Shown: positions 44,956-53,485 of the stretch, in pieces
Layout of the letters: each line of letters begins with the position of its first letter
How positions within the stretch are numbered: the stretch's first letter is position 1
From: Corticimicrobacter populi
GTDB lineage: Bacteria > Pseudomonadota > Gammaproteobacteria > Burkholderiales > Burkholderiaceae_B
NCBI RefSeq assembly: GCF_003123725.1
Contig: NZ_QETA01000006.1
Location: 186,001-250,000 of the forward strand
DNA: 64,000 nt
Reading direction: 5' to 3'
The notes under the pieces: model-generated
Databases searched by the model: none
Seen by the model: only the letters and a program-made list of their open reading frames with translations
Told to the model about the DNA's origin: nothing
Program-made: the position numbers and the translations under genes

Positions 44956-46215
44956 TCAGTTCCATTGATGGCGGCGCGGGCGCACGCCATTGAGCAGGTA
45001 GTTGCCCAGCAGGTGGTACTTCCAGCGCACCGGATCGTGCAGGGTGTGCACGCGGGCGTTGCGCCAGTGGCGGTCGAGGTTGTGTGCGGCACGGGTGGCC
45101 GACGAGCCGGCCAGCTCGAACAGTTTTTCGCTGACAGCCAGCGCGGCCTCGGTGGTCAGGATCTTGGCCTCGGCCACGGCGATGGAGGCCTGGGCGCTGG
45201 TGTCGTCGGTCACGGGCTGGCGTGACAGTGCATCGAGGGTGCGTGCTGCCGACAGCAGCACCTCATGGGCCGCATCGACTTCGATCTGCAACTGGCCCGC
45301 TTCCTGGATGATGTAGGGGTCCTGCACGGCCAGTTCCACGCCCGAATCCACCCAGGGACGGGTACGGGTGCGGACATAGTCGAGCGCATCGCGCAATGCG
45401 CCTTGCGCGATGCCTGCGTCGATGGATGCCTGGATCAGTTGCGAGACCGGGCCGGACAGGGTCGGCGTATCGAGATGCAGGTACAGTGGAATGAAGTCTT
45501 CCTCGCCCACGGCCACATTGTCGAGCAGGACCGTGCCGCTGGCGGTGGTTTTCTGGCCGAAGGCATCCCAGTCGTCGATGACCCTGACGCCTGGGGCGTC
45601 GCGTCGTACCCAGACCTGCAGTGGTCGGTTTTCCTCATCGGCGGCGCGAAATGGAATCCAGTGCGCATAGAGTGCCCCGGTCGAGTAAAAGCGCGTGCCG
45701 CTCACGCGCAGGCCATCGGCGGTACGCGTCAGCCGGGCGGTGGCGTCGGTCATCTTGCCGGCGCGGGCCTTGCGCTCCGGTCCGGCGTTGCCCAGGCGAT
45801 GTCCGGCCAGGACATCGCCGAACCAGCGGCGTTTCTGTGCCTCGGTACCGGTGTCGCGCAGGTTCTGCAGGACGGCGAAATGGTTCTGCGGGATCTGACC
45901 CAACGACGGATCGGCTGCGCAGATCGTGGCGAAGACCGTCGCCAGGGTTTCGTAGGACACGCCGGTGCCGCCGTATTCGCGGGGGATGGTGATCGTGCCC
46001 AGGCCACTGGCGGTATAGCGGTCCAGCTCGTCCCAGGGCAGGCGACGCTCGCGGTCGCGTGTGGCGGCTTCCTGGCGAAATTCTTCGGCCAGTGCCTGTG
46101 CCACGGTGATGGCGTGCGCGTCATCGCGGATGCGGTCCGGTGTGCGCGGCGGCAGGGGCAAGCGTTCGGCCTGAGGGGTGTCCGGCGTGGTGCCGGCAGG
46201 AGAAACAGCAGACAT
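44956..46215 (-). CDS. SfnB/DszC-like acyl-CoA dehydrogenase-fold flavoprotein, copy 3
   Basis: This is a 419-residue flavoprotein of the same branch: GTITIPREYGGTGVSY, GQIPQNHFAVLQ, VSGTRFYSTGALYAHWIPFRA (in parts), TASGTVLLDNVAV and WRNARVHTLHDPVRWKYHLLGNYLLNG (in parts). It starts at ATG 46215, 42 nt after the metI stop, and ends 5 nt before copy 2. Like the others it lacks the dehydrogenase catalytic glutamate context and should act as an oxygenase with FMNH2 from SsuE. Confidence 0.83.
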   Translation of the reverse strand: MSAVSPAGTTPDTPQAERLPLPPRTPDRIRDDAHAITVAQALAEEFRQEAATRDRERRLPWDELDRYTASGLGTITIPREYGGTGVSYETLATVFATICAADPSLGQIPQNHFAVLQNLRDTGTEAQKRRWFGDVLAGHRLGNAGPERKARAGKMTDATARLTRTADGLRVSGTRFYSTGALYAHWIPFRAADEENRPLQVWVRRDAPGVRVIDDWDAFGQKTTASGTVLLDNVAVGEEDFIPLYLHLDTPTLSGPVSQLIQASIDAGIAQGALRDALDYVRTRTRPWVDSGVELAVQDPYIIQEAGQLQIEVDAAHEVLLSAARTLDALSRQPVTDDTSAQASIAVAEAKILTTEAALAVSEKLFELAGSSATRAAHNLDRHWRNARVHTLHDPVRWKYHLLGNYLLNGVRPRRHQWN

Positions 46216-46257
46216 GAGGATTCCTGTGAAATATGGACGGATCGACGGCAGGCCTGC

Positions 46258-46908
46258 TCAGCGGCTCCTGAGCCAGCGGACATAGCGGTCGCCGCTCAGT
46301 TGCACCGCGGTGACCAGGGCGATCAGGATGGCGATCACGATCAGCATGACTTCGGTATCGAAGCGCTGGTAGCCATAGCGGATAGCCAGGTCGCCCAGGC
46401 CACCCGCGCCCACGGCACCCGCCATGGCGGACGAACTGATCAGTGCGACCAGGGTGATGGTGAAACCGCCGATGATGCCGGGCAGTGCCTCGGGCAGCAG
46501 CACATGGCGCACGATGTGCCACTTGCGGCAGCCCATGGCCTGTGCGGCTTCGATCAGTCCGGGGTCGACTTCGCGCAGGCTGACTTCGGCGATGCGCGCA
46601 AAGAAGGGGGTGGCACTGATCGCCAGCGGTACGATGGCAGCCCAGACACCGATGGTGGTGCCGGCCACGATGCGGGTGAACGGAATCAGTGCCACCAGCA
46701 GGACGATGAACGGCGTGGCGCGAAAGCCGTTGACCACGCTGCCCACCGCGCGGTTGATGCGGGGCGAGGCGAGAAATCCGCCGGGGGCGGTGACGATCAA
46801 CAGGACCGCCAGCGGAATGCCGGCCAGAAAAGCGATGCCGCCGGAGACGCCGACCATCATCAGGGTATCCAGGAAGGCATTCCAGTAGCGTTCAAAGGAC
46901 AGGGACAT
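46258..46908 (-). CDS. metI: MetI-type ABC transporter permease
   Basis: This is the 216-residue inner-membrane permease of a methionine-type importer, with about five helices and the EAA-type coupling block [26 protein letters not shown] (in parts). ATG 46908 has a ribosome-binding GTCCCTGTCC-free context but overlaps the metN stop by 17 nt, so it is coupled. The frame upstream to 47115 is the wrong frame of metN. It pairs with metN and presumably with the four MetQ-like receptors. The substrate may be methionine or an oxidised or modified sulfur compound. Confidence 0.93.
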   Translation of the reverse strand: MSLSFERYWNAFLDTLMMVGVSGGIAFLAGIPLAVLLIVTAPGGFLASPRINRAVGSVVNGFRATPFIVLLVALIPFTRIVAGTTIGVWAAIVPLAISATPFFARIAEVSLREVDPGLIEAAQAMGCRKWHIVRHVLLPEALPGIIGGFTITLVALISSSAMAGAVGAGGLGDLAIRYGYQRFDTEVMLIVIAILIALVTAVQLSGDRYVRWLRSR

Positions 46909-48061
46909 AGCCGATTTCCTCGATGTGATGGGCGATGGCGGCTGCGCCGTGCGCCAGCGGGGGCAGTTCGGGCAAGGCGTGGCTGGCCGGCACTGCGACC
47001 AGCAGACGTCCATTGGCGTGGCCCTGGATACGATCGACGCCGCCATGGACCAGCCGCACAGGGGCGGCCAGTGCCTGGCTGATGCGGATGAAGTCGGGCT
47101 CCAGGCCGCCTGCACCGGTGTAGGAAAGTTGCAGGATGCGTTCGAAACCGGACTGTGCCGCGCCTTCGGGGGGCGTCTGGCGCAGTACCCGGCGTAGATC
47201 GTCGGGCAGGTCGTGCTGTAGCGGTGCCAGCAGGGCCCGGGTGGCTTCGTGGCGTGGTTCGCCGAAAATCTTCCAGACCGGGCCGGTCTCGGCGATGCGC
47301 CCCTGCTCGAGCACCAGTACCTGGTCGGCGATCTCGCGGATGACGCTCATCTCGTGTGTGATCAGGATGATGGTGATGCCGAGCCGCCCGTTGATGTCGC
47401 GCAGCAATTGCAGAATGGAGTGCGTCGTTTCAGGGTCGAGTGCCGAGGTGGCCTCGTCGCACAGCAGGATCTCCGGGCCGGTGGCCAGGGCCCGCGCAAT
47501 GCCGACGCGCTGCTTCTGGCCACCTGACAGGCGGGTGGGATAGGTGTTGCGCTTGTCCTGCAGGCCCACCAGATTCAGCAGCTCGAGCACGCGTGGTTCA
47601 ATCTCGGCGGGCGTGGCACCGGCGACCAGCAGCGGCAGCGCGATGTTTTCGTAGACGGTCTTGGCCGACAGCAGGTTGAAATGCTGGAAGATCATGCCGA
47701 TGCGGCGGCGCAGCTGGACCAGTTCGCGTTCGCTGAGCTGGCTGATGTCGATGCCATCGACCAGCACGCGCCCCGAGGTGGGCGATTCCAGCCGGTTGAT
47801 CGTGCGCAGCAGGCTGGACTTGCCGGCTCCGCTGCGACCGATGATGCCGAAAATGCTGCCCGACGGAATCGACAGGTCGATATCCTGCAGAGCATGGACC
47901 GGGCCGGCCGATGAATGGTAGGTTTTGCCGATGCGTTCGAAGACGACCGAACCGGCAACGGTGGCGGCATCGAGCGCGGATGCACGGCTTGCCGACGCCG
48001 TATCGCCGTGCCGTTCAAGTCCGTGCTCGAGGGCGATGGCAGTACTCTGGCTGGTAGTCAT
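46892..48061 (-). CDS. metN: MetN-type ABC transporter ATPase with NIL domain
   Basis: This is a 389-residue ATPase. An N-terminal extension of about 40 residues precedes the ABC domain: Walker [11 protein letters not shown]-loop FQHFNLL, signature [14 protein letters not shown] and Walker [12 protein letters not shown]. The C-terminal NIL domain (about 300-389) binds the substrate in the cytosol and shuts the transporter off, as in MetN of E. coli. It lies 22 nt after metQ copy 3 and overlaps metI. It is the only metN in the window, against four receptors. Confidence 0.93.
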   Translation of the reverse strand: MTTSQSTAIALEHGLERHGDTASASRASALDAATVAGSVVFERIGKTYHSSAGPVHALQDIDLSIPSGSIFGIIGRSGAGKSSLLRTINRLESPTSGRVLVDGIDISQLSERELVQLRRRIGMIFQHFNLLSAKTVYENIALPLLVAGATPAEIEPRVLELLNLVGLQDKRNTYPTRLSGGQKQRVGIARALATGPEILLCDEATSALDPETTHSILQLLRDINGRLGITIILITHEMSVIREIADQVLVLEQGRIAETGPVWKIFGEPRHEATRALLAPLQHDLPDDLRRVLRQTPPEGAAQSGFERILQLSYTGAGGLEPDFIRISQALAAPVRLVHGGVDRIQGHANGRLLVAVPASHALPELPPLAHGAAAIAHHIEEIGYVPVL

Positions 48062-48083
48062 GGGCAGGCTCCTTGCTCAGTGC

Positions 48084-48905
48084 TCAGCGCTGCCAGGGCA
48101 GTGTGTACAGGTTGGGATTGCCGTCGAAACGGTCGCTGATGACCTGGCGCACGGCGGGCGAGGACTGGAACAGCTCGACGAACTTGCGCAGCTTCGGTTC
48201 GTCGGCCCGGTCGCTGCGGGCGGCAAAGCCCATGGCATAGAAGGTGTCGTCGATGCCCGAGTAGATCAGCGCCTGGCCGGCCTGCTCCTTGCGCCCGGCG
48301 TTGACGAAATAGCTGGGCCAGACCACGGCCAGATCCACGTCCTGCAGCGAACGGATCAATTGCGGGCCTTCGATTTCGACGAATTTCAGTTGCTTCGGGT
48401 TGTCGATGACATCGTGTACCGAGGCACCGACCGCGTCACCCTCGCGCAGCTTGATCAGTCCGGCCTTCTGCAACAGCAGCAGGCCACGGCCCTGATTGAC
48501 CGGATCGTTGGCGACGGCAATGCGGGCACCGTCCGGGATGTCTTCCAGGCGCTTGATGCGGTCCGAGTACAGGCCGATGTTCTGCAGCAGCCCCAGGCCG
48601 ATCAGTTCGAGCTTGTAGCCGCGCTCCTTGACTGCGTTTTCAAGGAAGGCCTGGTGCTGGAAAAAGTTCAGGTCGATGTCGCCGTTGTCCACGGCCTCGT
48701 TGGGCAATGTCCAGTCGGTGAATTCGATCAGCTGGATATCCAGGGCCTGTCCACTGGCCTTGACCTCTTCAGCCAAGGCGGCGACGGCATCTGCGGTGGC
48801 ACCGGGCGTGGAGCCGACCTTGACGACATCGGCTGCATGCGCCGTGGCGGCGGTTGCCAGTGTCAGGAGGCCCAGCCAGCGGGCCAGGGTAGTGAGATTC
48901 GGCAT
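48084..48905 (-). CDS. MetQ/NlpA-type periplasmic binding protein, copy 3
   Basis: This 273-residue MetQ homologue has a signal peptide (MPNLTTLARWLGLLTLATAATAHA) without a lipobox. The core blocks are VGSTPGATADAVAALAEEV, DLNFFQHQAFLENA, IAVANDPVNQGRGLLLL and VEIEGPQLIRSL. It directly precedes metN and is therefore the most likely original partner of MetNI. It has the most divergent start to the mature protein (DVVKVGSTPG against IKIGVVPG in copies 2 and 4). Confidence 0.9.
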   Translation of the reverse strand: MPNLTTLARWLGLLTLATAATAHAADVVKVGSTPGATADAVAALAEEVKASGQALDIQLIEFTDWTLPNEAVDNGDIDLNFFQHQAFLENAVKERGYKLELIGLGLLQNIGLYSDRIKRLEDIPDGARIAVANDPVNQGRGLLLLQKAGLIKLREGDAVGASVHDVIDNPKQLKFVEIEGPQLIRSLQDVDLAVVWPSYFVNAGRKEQAGQALIYSGIDDTFYAMGFAARSDRADEPKLRKFVELFQSSPAVRQVISDRFDGNPNLYTLPWQR

Positions 48906-48967
48906 GGAAAACTCCGTGTCTTTCTGTGCGTGGCGATGATCAGGCGAGGGGCGCAGCAGCGCCGGCT

Positions 48968-49774
48968 TTACTTGCGCAGCCAGGCCAGGGTGTAGAGGCG
49001 GTTGTCGTTGGAGAAGGCGCGATGGATGTCGGCTTTCACGGCGTCCGAGTTCTGGTAGATCTCGATGAACTTCTTGATGTCGGGATTGTTGAGGCTGTTT
49101 TCGTTGGCGACGAAACGGATGGCGAAGCGGGCATCCTCGATGCCGGAGTAGGCTAGTCCGCTGGACGGATCAAAGGCCTTGGAGGCGACGATGAAGTGCG
49201 GATAGCCCTGTGCCACATCGACGTCGCCGGTGATGCGCGCCAGTTGCGGGCCTTCGACTTCGACGAACGTCAGCTTTTTGGGGTTCTCGATGATGTCGTC
49301 CACCGTGCCGAGAAAGCCGACGCCATCGCGCAGCTTGATCAGGCCGACCTTTTCAAGCAGCAGCAGGCCACGGCCCTGGTTGACGGGATCGTTGGCGATG
49401 GCGGCCTTGCCGCCTTCCGGCACCTGATCGACAGAAGTGTGCTTGAGCGAGTACAGACCGATATTGGCCAGGATGCCGGTGTCGATGCCGGTCAGCTTGA
49501 AGCCCTGTTTCTGGATGGCGTCCTGCAGGAACGGTTCGTGCTGGAAGTAGTTCAGGTCGATGTCGCCGGCGTTGAGCGCGACGTTGGGTGTGGTCCAGTC
49601 GGTGAACTCGACGACTTCGATATCCAGGCCCTGGGCCTTGGCTTCCTGCGCGGCGACAGTGATCGAGTCGGCATAGGCACCGGGCACGACGCCGATCTTG
49701 ATCGGGGCGGCATGGGTCTGGGGCAGGATGGACAGTGCCAGGGCGGCAGCCAGGGTTTGCAGCGATTTGATCAT
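48968..49774 (-). CDS. MetQ/NlpA-type periplasmic binding protein, copy 4 (first gene of the sulfur operon)
   Basis: This 268-residue MetQ homologue has a signal peptide (MIKSLQTLAAALALSILPQTHA) without a lipobox. Blocks IGVVPGAYADSITVAAQEA, DLNYFQHEPFLQDA, AAIANDPVNQGRGLLLL and VEVEGPQLARI are seen. It is closest in its opening to copy 2. As the first gene after an AT-rich intergenic region it marks the probable operon promoter. A gap of 62 nt separates it from copy 3. Four such receptors feeding one transporter would broaden the range of sulfur compounds taken up. Confidence 0.9.
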   Translation of the reverse strand: MIKSLQTLAAALALSILPQTHAAPIKIGVVPGAYADSITVAAQEAKAQGLDIEVVEFTDWTTPNVALNAGDIDLNYFQHEPFLQDAIQKQGFKLTGIDTGILANIGLYSLKHTSVDQVPEGGKAAIANDPVNQGRGLLLLEKVGLIKLRDGVGFLGTVDDIIENPKKLTFVEVEGPQLARITGDVDVAQGYPHFIVASKAFDPSSGLAYSGIEDARFAIRFVANENSLNNPDIKKFIEIYQNSDAVKADIHRAFSNDNRLYTLAWLRK

Positions 49775-49833
49775 GGTAAATAGTCCGGTTGGGCCAATGT
49801 GAACAGACCAGAGGGTCAGGCAGACTATTTAAT

Positions 49834-49845
49834 CCCTGATCAGGG
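49834..49845. promoter_or_regulatory. Palindrome upstream of the sulfur operon
   Basis: CCCTGATCAGGG is a 12-bp perfect dyad about 60 bp before the first metQ gene. An AT-rich tract (about 49850-49970) continues upstream. The sequence GATCAGGG recurs at 52132-52139 before ssuA. A shared sulfur regulator (for example CysB-like) is possible but unproven; the recurrence could be chance. I found no convincing sigma-54 promoter in this gap. Confidence 0.35.
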
Positions 49846-50008
49846 GGGATCGAATGCATTGTTTTTTTATTTGTTTATTAGGAATCAGAAATCGGCTGTG
49901 TCGCTTGAGAAATGGGGAGTTTGTCTCTGCCAATATTATTTTCTTATTTTTATTTTTAATAAGCTGGCATGGCGTGCATGCTGAAATATGCGCAATCTGC
50001 GCATATTT

Positions 50009-51130
50009 CTACAGTGCTTCCAGAAAGGCGAGCAGGGCGGCTTTTTCGGCCTCATCCAGATGCAGTGGCTGCAGCCGGGCGGATCGGCGTGCGGCATGTG
50101 GATAGAGCGGATGGGCAGCCTCCTGGGCATTGCGTGCCCAGACTTCGCCGCCACCCCGGTCATACAGGTTGATGACACCCGCCAGGGTCGGGAACAACCC
50201 ATTGTGCATATAGGGCGGATGTTCGCCGACATGGCGCAGGCTGGCGGTACGAAAGGCTCCGGCATCTTCAGGCTGGCCGCTGACCCGGTAGCGGCCCAGA
50301 TCCTCGGCAGGTTCGCCAAAGGCCGAGATGCGCAGGTTGTGGAAGCCTTCGTCGGTCAGCAAGGGACCGGAGTGGCAATTGAGGCAACGGGCCTTGGTGC
50401 GGAACAGGTGCAATCCCAGAATGGCCTGGTCGGACAACTGGGCATGGTCGCCTGCCAGGAAGCGATCGAGGCGGCTGGGTTTCTCGATACCTGCCAGATA
50501 GGCCACCAGCGCATCCCCCAGCATGGCTGCCGTGACCGGGCCGGGGCCATACAGGGACTGGAAATCCTGCGCATGGCGTGGATCGCGGGCCAGGCGCTGC
50601 AGGACAACGGCCAGGTCGGTGTTGCCCATTTCATCCGGATCGGTCAGCGGTGCCAGCGTCTGTGCCACCAGCGAGTCACGCCGGCCATCCCAGCCCCAGT
50701 GCGTACGTCGGGCGACATGATAAAGGGAAGGCGGCTTGCGGCCGGCGGTGCTGCCCAGCGGGGCCTCGAAGCGTCGCGGGGGCGCGCTCCAGCCCTGCGC
50801 GGGCTGGTGGCAGGCCGCGCAGGATGGGTATCCAGGCGCAGCCAGCACGGTGTCCGAGAACAGGCGTTCTCCCAGCGCGGCCTGTGCCTGTCGATACGGG
50901 GTGGGCCTTGCGCGGGCAGGCAGGATGGCCAGCTCACGCAAGGGGACACCGGGATCCAGCCAGGCTGGCGGCCAATGCGTGGCAGGCTTTTCGTAGCGGG
51001 CTCGCAGGGTGGCAGGGTCTGCGTCGGTCGGGCTGGATCCCGTGTGTCGTTGCGCAGGCGTGTCCTGGTACAGGCCGATGATCAGCAGCGGCCCTGCAAG
51101 GGCTGTCAGGCAGCGCAGGGTGAGGCGCAT
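50009..51130 (-). CDS. Dihaem cytochrome c peroxidase (CcpA/MauG family)
   Basis: This is a 373-residue periplasmic dihaem protein. It has a signal peptide or anchor (MRLTLRCLTALAGPLLIIGL) and two haem c motifs, CAACH (104-108) and CLNCH (249-253). Bacterial cytochrome c peroxidases reduce hydrogen peroxide; MauG relatives instead modify protein side chains. Key later blocks are RTHWGWDGRRDSL, KPSRLDRFLAGD and RTASLRHVGEHPPYMHNG (each in parts). ATG 51130 is used; the open frame further upstream is out of frame with the binding-protein gene that it overlaps. It lies 32 nt after a solute-binding protein gene, an unusual partner. Confidence 0.85.
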   Translation of the reverse strand: MRLTLRCLTALAGPLLIIGLYQDTPAQRHTGSSPTDADPATLRARYEKPATHWPPAWLDPGVPLRELAILPARARPTPYRQAQAALGERLFSDTVLAAPGYPSCAACHQPAQGWSAPPRRFEAPLGSTAGRKPPSLYHVARRTHWGWDGRRDSLVAQTLAPLTDPDEMGNTDLAVVLQRLARDPRHAQDFQSLYGPGPVTAAMLGDALVAYLAGIEKPSRLDRFLAGDHAQLSDQAILGLHLFRTKARCLNCHSGPLLTDEGFHNLRISAFGEPAEDLGRYRVSGQPEDAGAFRTASLRHVGEHPPYMHNGLFPTLAGVINLYDRGGGEVWARNAQEAAHPLYPHAARRSARLQPLHLDEAEKAALLAFLEAL

Positions 51131-51162
51131 GGCAGGGGCTGTGCCCTTGTGGCTGTCGGGGG

Positions 51163-52104
51163 TCAGTGGCAGTCTGTGCCGACCTGGTCGAGGTAGGCGT
51201 CGAAAGCGACATCGGTCGCCCATTGGTGGGTGCGCTCCTGCCATGCTGCAGGGCGGTCCAGTGCCGTCAGGGCCTGCTGGAGCGCGGCTGCCATGGCGGG
51301 CGCTGCCGGCGAGACGGCCAGTGCCAGGCGCGTCGTGTCCTGGGGTGGCAGTGTGGCCGAAAATTTCTGCCAGTCCTGGTGGTCGAAGAGCGCCGCCAGT
51401 TGCGCCTGGGCGTGCAGCGAGGCGTCGCAGTCGCCGGAGCGGACCAGCGCCAGTGCCTGCCCGGGCGCGCGCAGCACGCGGATATGGGCATCCAGTGATT
51501 GTGCCAGTGCCAGGCTGCGCGGGTCGGCGGCCGACAGGCAGAGGGTGCGGCCAGCCAGATCCTGCCAGGTCCGGATATCGGTATCCGAACGCATGGCGAC
51601 GCTCAGGCCTGATTCGAAGCGGGTGTCGAGCCACAGCAGGCGCGTGTCGCGATGGTCGGCCTCCGGTCGGGACAGCACGGCATCGACCTGGGCACCCAGC
51701 AGGGCGGTTGCCTGGGCATCGGCGGGCAGCGGCACCAGTTCCAGCGGGCGCGCCAGCGTGTCCGCCAGTGCCTGCGCCAGCAGGGCTTCGAAACCTTCTT
51801 CCGTATAGCGCCGGGTGCCATCATCCAGTGGCATGGCCGAGGGCAGCAGGCCGATTCTCAGCGGGCGCATGGCGCGATCGCTACTGGATGGCGGGATGAC
51901 AGCAGCCTGCGCATCGACGCCAGCCAACGCGCCACTGCGCCAGACCGTGGCCAGGCACAAGGTAGCGGCCACCAGCATAAGCAGACACACAATCCCGCGT
52001 GTACGTCGTCCGATACGCCTGGACTGTTGCGGTATGGCAGGTCGGTGGTTCGAGGCCGTCGCTGGCAGGCGGAGATCGGCGCGCGAGTATTTTCTGTCGG
52101 GCAT
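51163..52104 (-). CDS. Periplasmic solute-binding protein (SBP family 3-like)
   Basis: This is a 313-residue protein with a long N-terminus, then one hydrophobic signal or anchor helix (about residues 38-55, IVCLLMLVAATLCLATVW). It resembles family 3 binding proteins: LRIGLLPSAMPLDDG, TEEGFEALLAQALADTLA, VDAVLSRPEADHRDTRLLWLDTRFESGLSVAM (in parts), TWQDLAGRTLC. No cognate permease or ATPase adjoins it. It starts the two-gene run with the dihaem peroxidase, divergent from ssuA across 188 bp. It may pass a ligand to the peroxidase or sense it; that is inference. Confidence 0.75.
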   Translation of the reverse strand: MPDRKYSRADLRLPATASNHRPAIPQQSRRIGRRTRGIVCLLMLVAATLCLATVWRSGALAGVDAQAAVIPPSSSDRAMRPLRIGLLPSAMPLDDGTRRYTEEGFEALLAQALADTLARPLELVPLPADAQATALLGAQVDAVLSRPEADHRDTRLLWLDTRFESGLSVAMRSDTDIRTWQDLAGRTLCLSAADPRSLALAQSLDAHIRVLRAPGQALALVRSGDCDASLHAQAQLAALFDHQDWQKFSATLPPQDTTRLALAVSPAAPAMAAALQQALTALDRPAAWQERTHQWATDVAFDAYLDQVGTDCH

Positions 52105-52292
52105 TATTCTGGGTGATTAATATATATCCAGGATCAGGGTCTCTATATATATTCTGTGTTTTTATGCGGCCATGCTTAATATTTATTTTTGAATAGCAAA
52201 TTCAAAACATATATTTATTGACCAAAATCAATGCGTGCTAGCCTGCTGGCTGAATTCGATATTCGATCATATTCATCAGCGGAGAATCATCC

Positions 52293-53459
52293 ATGTCGTC
52301 CGGTTTCCAGCGTTCCGAACCGAATACTGCGCCTGCGCGCCGTTACCTCAAACTTTATGTCTCAACCCTGGTTGCCCTGGGCGTGGCCGGCGGCAGCGTG
52401 CTGCTGCGCACACCGGAGGCTCATGCCGCCACGGATGCATCGGCTGCCGTCTCGACCGGACCGTCTCAGGCCCAGGCACTGCCCGAGATCAATCTGCAGC
52501 TTTCTCCCTGGTCGGTGATCGCACGCGAAAAAGGTTTCTTCGAAGAAGAGTTCGGTCGCATCGGTACCCAGAAGGTCAACCTGATCGCCTCGGGCGCAGC
52601 CGAACTGCTGGGGGCCGAAGCGGCTGCCGTGGGCGGGGGGGCCATCGCCATTGCGCAGCGCATGATCTATCCCGCGACCGTGCATCGCGCCAACGGCCTG
52701 GATGGCGTGATCATCTGGGCGTCGGAACCGTCCAACCGCTATCGCGCGCCGATCCTGGCGCGGGCCGACAATGACAGCATCAACTCGGTCGCCGACCTGG
52801 ATGGCAAGAAATTCGGCAGCAGCCGCATCAGTTGCTATTGGTCTTCGCCTTTCGAGATCCTGACCAAGGCAGGCCTGCCATTCGATTCTCGCAACGAGCG
52901 TGGCCGCGTGCGCTACGAGTCCATCGACAACAGCGCGGTCGCCATTTCGGCCGTCCTGTCCGGGGCGACCGATGCCACCACCGCCCACCTGGCGGCAGGT
53001 GCCTTCACCGGAGCCTGGCTGTCGGGCAAGCTCAAGGTCGTGGCCCAGTCGCCCGATGACGGGGTCTATGTCAACAATGGCGGTCGGGTCACCTATTTCG
53101 CCCGTCGCGACTTCGTGGATCGCTATCCCGACGTGGTCAAGGCATTCCTGGCGGCACGCGAGCGCACCCGCGAATGGGCGCTCGACAATGTCGACGAGGC
53201 TGCCGAGATCGTGGCGCGCGAAACGCGTGTGCCGGTCAATATCGCCAAGTTCCAGATCACGCATCCGGGTCAGTGGGAGTTCATGGCTGGCGAGCCCAAT
53301 GCCGAGCGTGCACGCCAGGCCATCAAGAATTTCCAGGAATGGTATGTCGCCAATGGCGATGACATTCTTTCCGAGCGCCGCCTGAGCGACGACCAGGTGG
53401 ATGCCTTCATCGATGGCCGTTTCTTCGTGGGCGGTGACTACTCGATCTACCGCCAGTAA
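52293..53459 (+). CDS. ssuA: ABC transporter substrate-binding protein (SsuA/NitT-TauT type)
   Basis: This is a 388-residue periplasmic receptor for sulfonates or related compounds. The signal segment (residues 15-45) contains ARRYLKL, which resembles a twin-arginine motif but is imperfect. SPWSVIAREKGFFEEEF, VNLIASGAAELLGAEAAAVGGGAIAIAQRM (in parts), and FGSSRISCYWSSPFEILTKAG (in parts) match NitT/TauT-type receptors. A GGAG ribosome-binding site lies eight bases before ATG 52293. It heads the operon with permease, ATPase and a TPR protein. Confidence 0.85.
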   Translation: MSSGFQRSEPNTAPARRYLKLYVSTLVALGVAGGSVLLRTPEAHAATDASAAVSTGPSQAQALPEINLQLSPWSVIAREKGFFEEEFGRIGTQKVNLIASGAAELLGAEAAAVGGGAIAIAQRMIYPATVHRANGLDGVIIWASEPSNRYRAPILARADNDSINSVADLDGKKFGSSRISCYWSSPFEILTKAGLPFDSRNERGRVRYESIDNSAVAISAVLSGATDATTAHLAAGAFTGAWLSGKLKVVAQSPDDGVYVNNGGRVTYFARRDFVDRYPDVVKAFLAARERTREWALDNVDEAAEIVARETRVPVNIAKFQITHPGQWEFMAGEPNAERARQAIKNFQEWYVANGDDILSERRLSDDQVDAFIDGRFFVGGDYSIYRQ

Positions 53460-53485
53460 GCGCGGATACGCAACAGGGAGCGGAC

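Noticed and set aside
49775-50008. Sigma-54 promoter for the sulfur operon
   Set aside because: I looked for GG-N10-GC on the minus strand and found no good match, despite the linked sigma-54-type activator.
50009-51634. Extended N-terminus for the dihaem peroxidase
   Set aside because: The extra 168 residues are out-of-frame reading of the binding-protein gene; the signal peptide begins at 51130.
52105-52292. Sigma-54 promoter for ssuA or the peroxidase pair
   Set aside because: No -24/-12 pair with correct spacing is present; a weak TTGACC near 52219 could be a sigma-70 -35 element but lacks a clear -10.
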